Shown in pieces: positions 15,112-15,319 of a stretch of DNA of 15,319 nt. Positions within the stretch are counted from its first letter, which is position 1; every line of letters begins with the position of its first letter. The position numbers and the translations under genes were made by a program. Source of the stretch: Alphaproteobacteria bacterium. GTDB taxonomy: Bacteria; Pseudomonadota; Alphaproteobacteria; Rs-D84. The DNA lies in assembly GCA_016285415.1 (NCBI GenBank), contig JAEEQU010000019.1, forward strand, positions 1 through 15,319, in the 5' to 3' direction. Below the pieces are notes generated by a model. The model had not been told where the DNA came from and ran no database searches. It worked only from the letters and a program-made list of their open reading frames with translations.

Positions 15112-15319
15112 ATGAAAAAATTTTTAATTGTAATTGTATGTCTTGGTTGCGTGGCATGTGAAAAGCACCACGCCGAATGGGATAATGCGAAATGGTGGGT
15201 AACAACACCGCGTGAAACAATTGAACAAACAATGCGCGATGGAACAATGCCCATTAATGCATCTGGCACACATGGATATACACCATTAATGTATGCGGCA
15301 TCTACGCGCGGTTTGGACG
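15112..15319 (+). CDS. Ankyrin-repeat lipoprotein, 5' part only
   Basis: The gene starts one base after the AAA+ stop, with AGGA just inside the ATPase end, so cotranscription is very likely. The visible 69 residues begin with a lipoprotein-type signal MKKFLIVIVCLGCVAC, with Cys16 (or Cys13) as the probable lipidated residue. The -3 position is Cys rather than Leu, which makes the lipobox atypical. A polar stretch DNAKWWVTTPRE follows, then the start of an ankyrin repeat (GYTPLMYAASTRGLD at 55-69). Ankyrin repeats mediate protein-protein contact, so a membrane-anchored periplasmic or surface binding protein is expected. The window ends inside the gene. Confidence 0.85.
   Translation, partial: MKKFLIVIVCLGCVACEKHHAEWDNAKWWVTTPRETIEQTMRDGTMPINASGTHGYTPLMYAASTRGLD

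Noticed and set aside
1..15319. tRNA, rRNA, CRISPR, insertion sequence or phage genes
   Set aside because: I saw no cloverleaf, repeat-spacer series, transposase or integrase in either strand.

Overview
The window looks like chromosome of an AT-rich, uncultured, host- or gut-associated bacterium, most likely an alphaproteobacterium. That placement is inferred from the Cys-less L31, the UvrD and DnaQ housekeeping genes, low third-codon GC, and the array of five VirB6-like proteins, which recalls the multiple VirB6 copies of Rickettsiales. No marker in the window fixes the taxon.

Left part (1-2265): the 3' end of a cysteine-rich, probably exported protein runs into a bidirectional terminator. 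Three minus-strand genes follow: a degenerate inositol-monophosphatase-fold protein, ribosomal protein L31 (rpmE) with its own promoter, and an unrecognised 172-residue protein behind an extended -10.

Centre (2266-8902): five paralogous polytopic membrane proteins of the VirB6/TrbL type. One is on the minus strand. The other four are on the plus strand with overlapping stops and starts, so they are very probably one translationally coupled operon. The two transcription units diverge from a 32-bp palindromic region in which each inverted-repeat arm holds the -35 of one promoter and the -10 of the other. No other type IV secretion gene (VirB4, B8, B9, B10, B11, D4) is present.

Right-centre (8899-12731): uvrD and dnaQ are divergently arranged, with a WYL-domain transcription regulator convergent to dnaQ. 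The regulator has the best sigma-70 promoter in the window.

Right end (12732-15319): downstream of the WYL promoter and divergent from it lie a 40-residue single-pass membrane protein, a 679-residue tandem AAA+ ATPase whose first domain has a weakened Walker B, and the start of an ankyrin-repeat lipoprotein one base after the ATPase stop. This regulator/membrane peptide/AAA+/lipoprotein neighbourhood and the VirB6 array are the two parts most worth following up.
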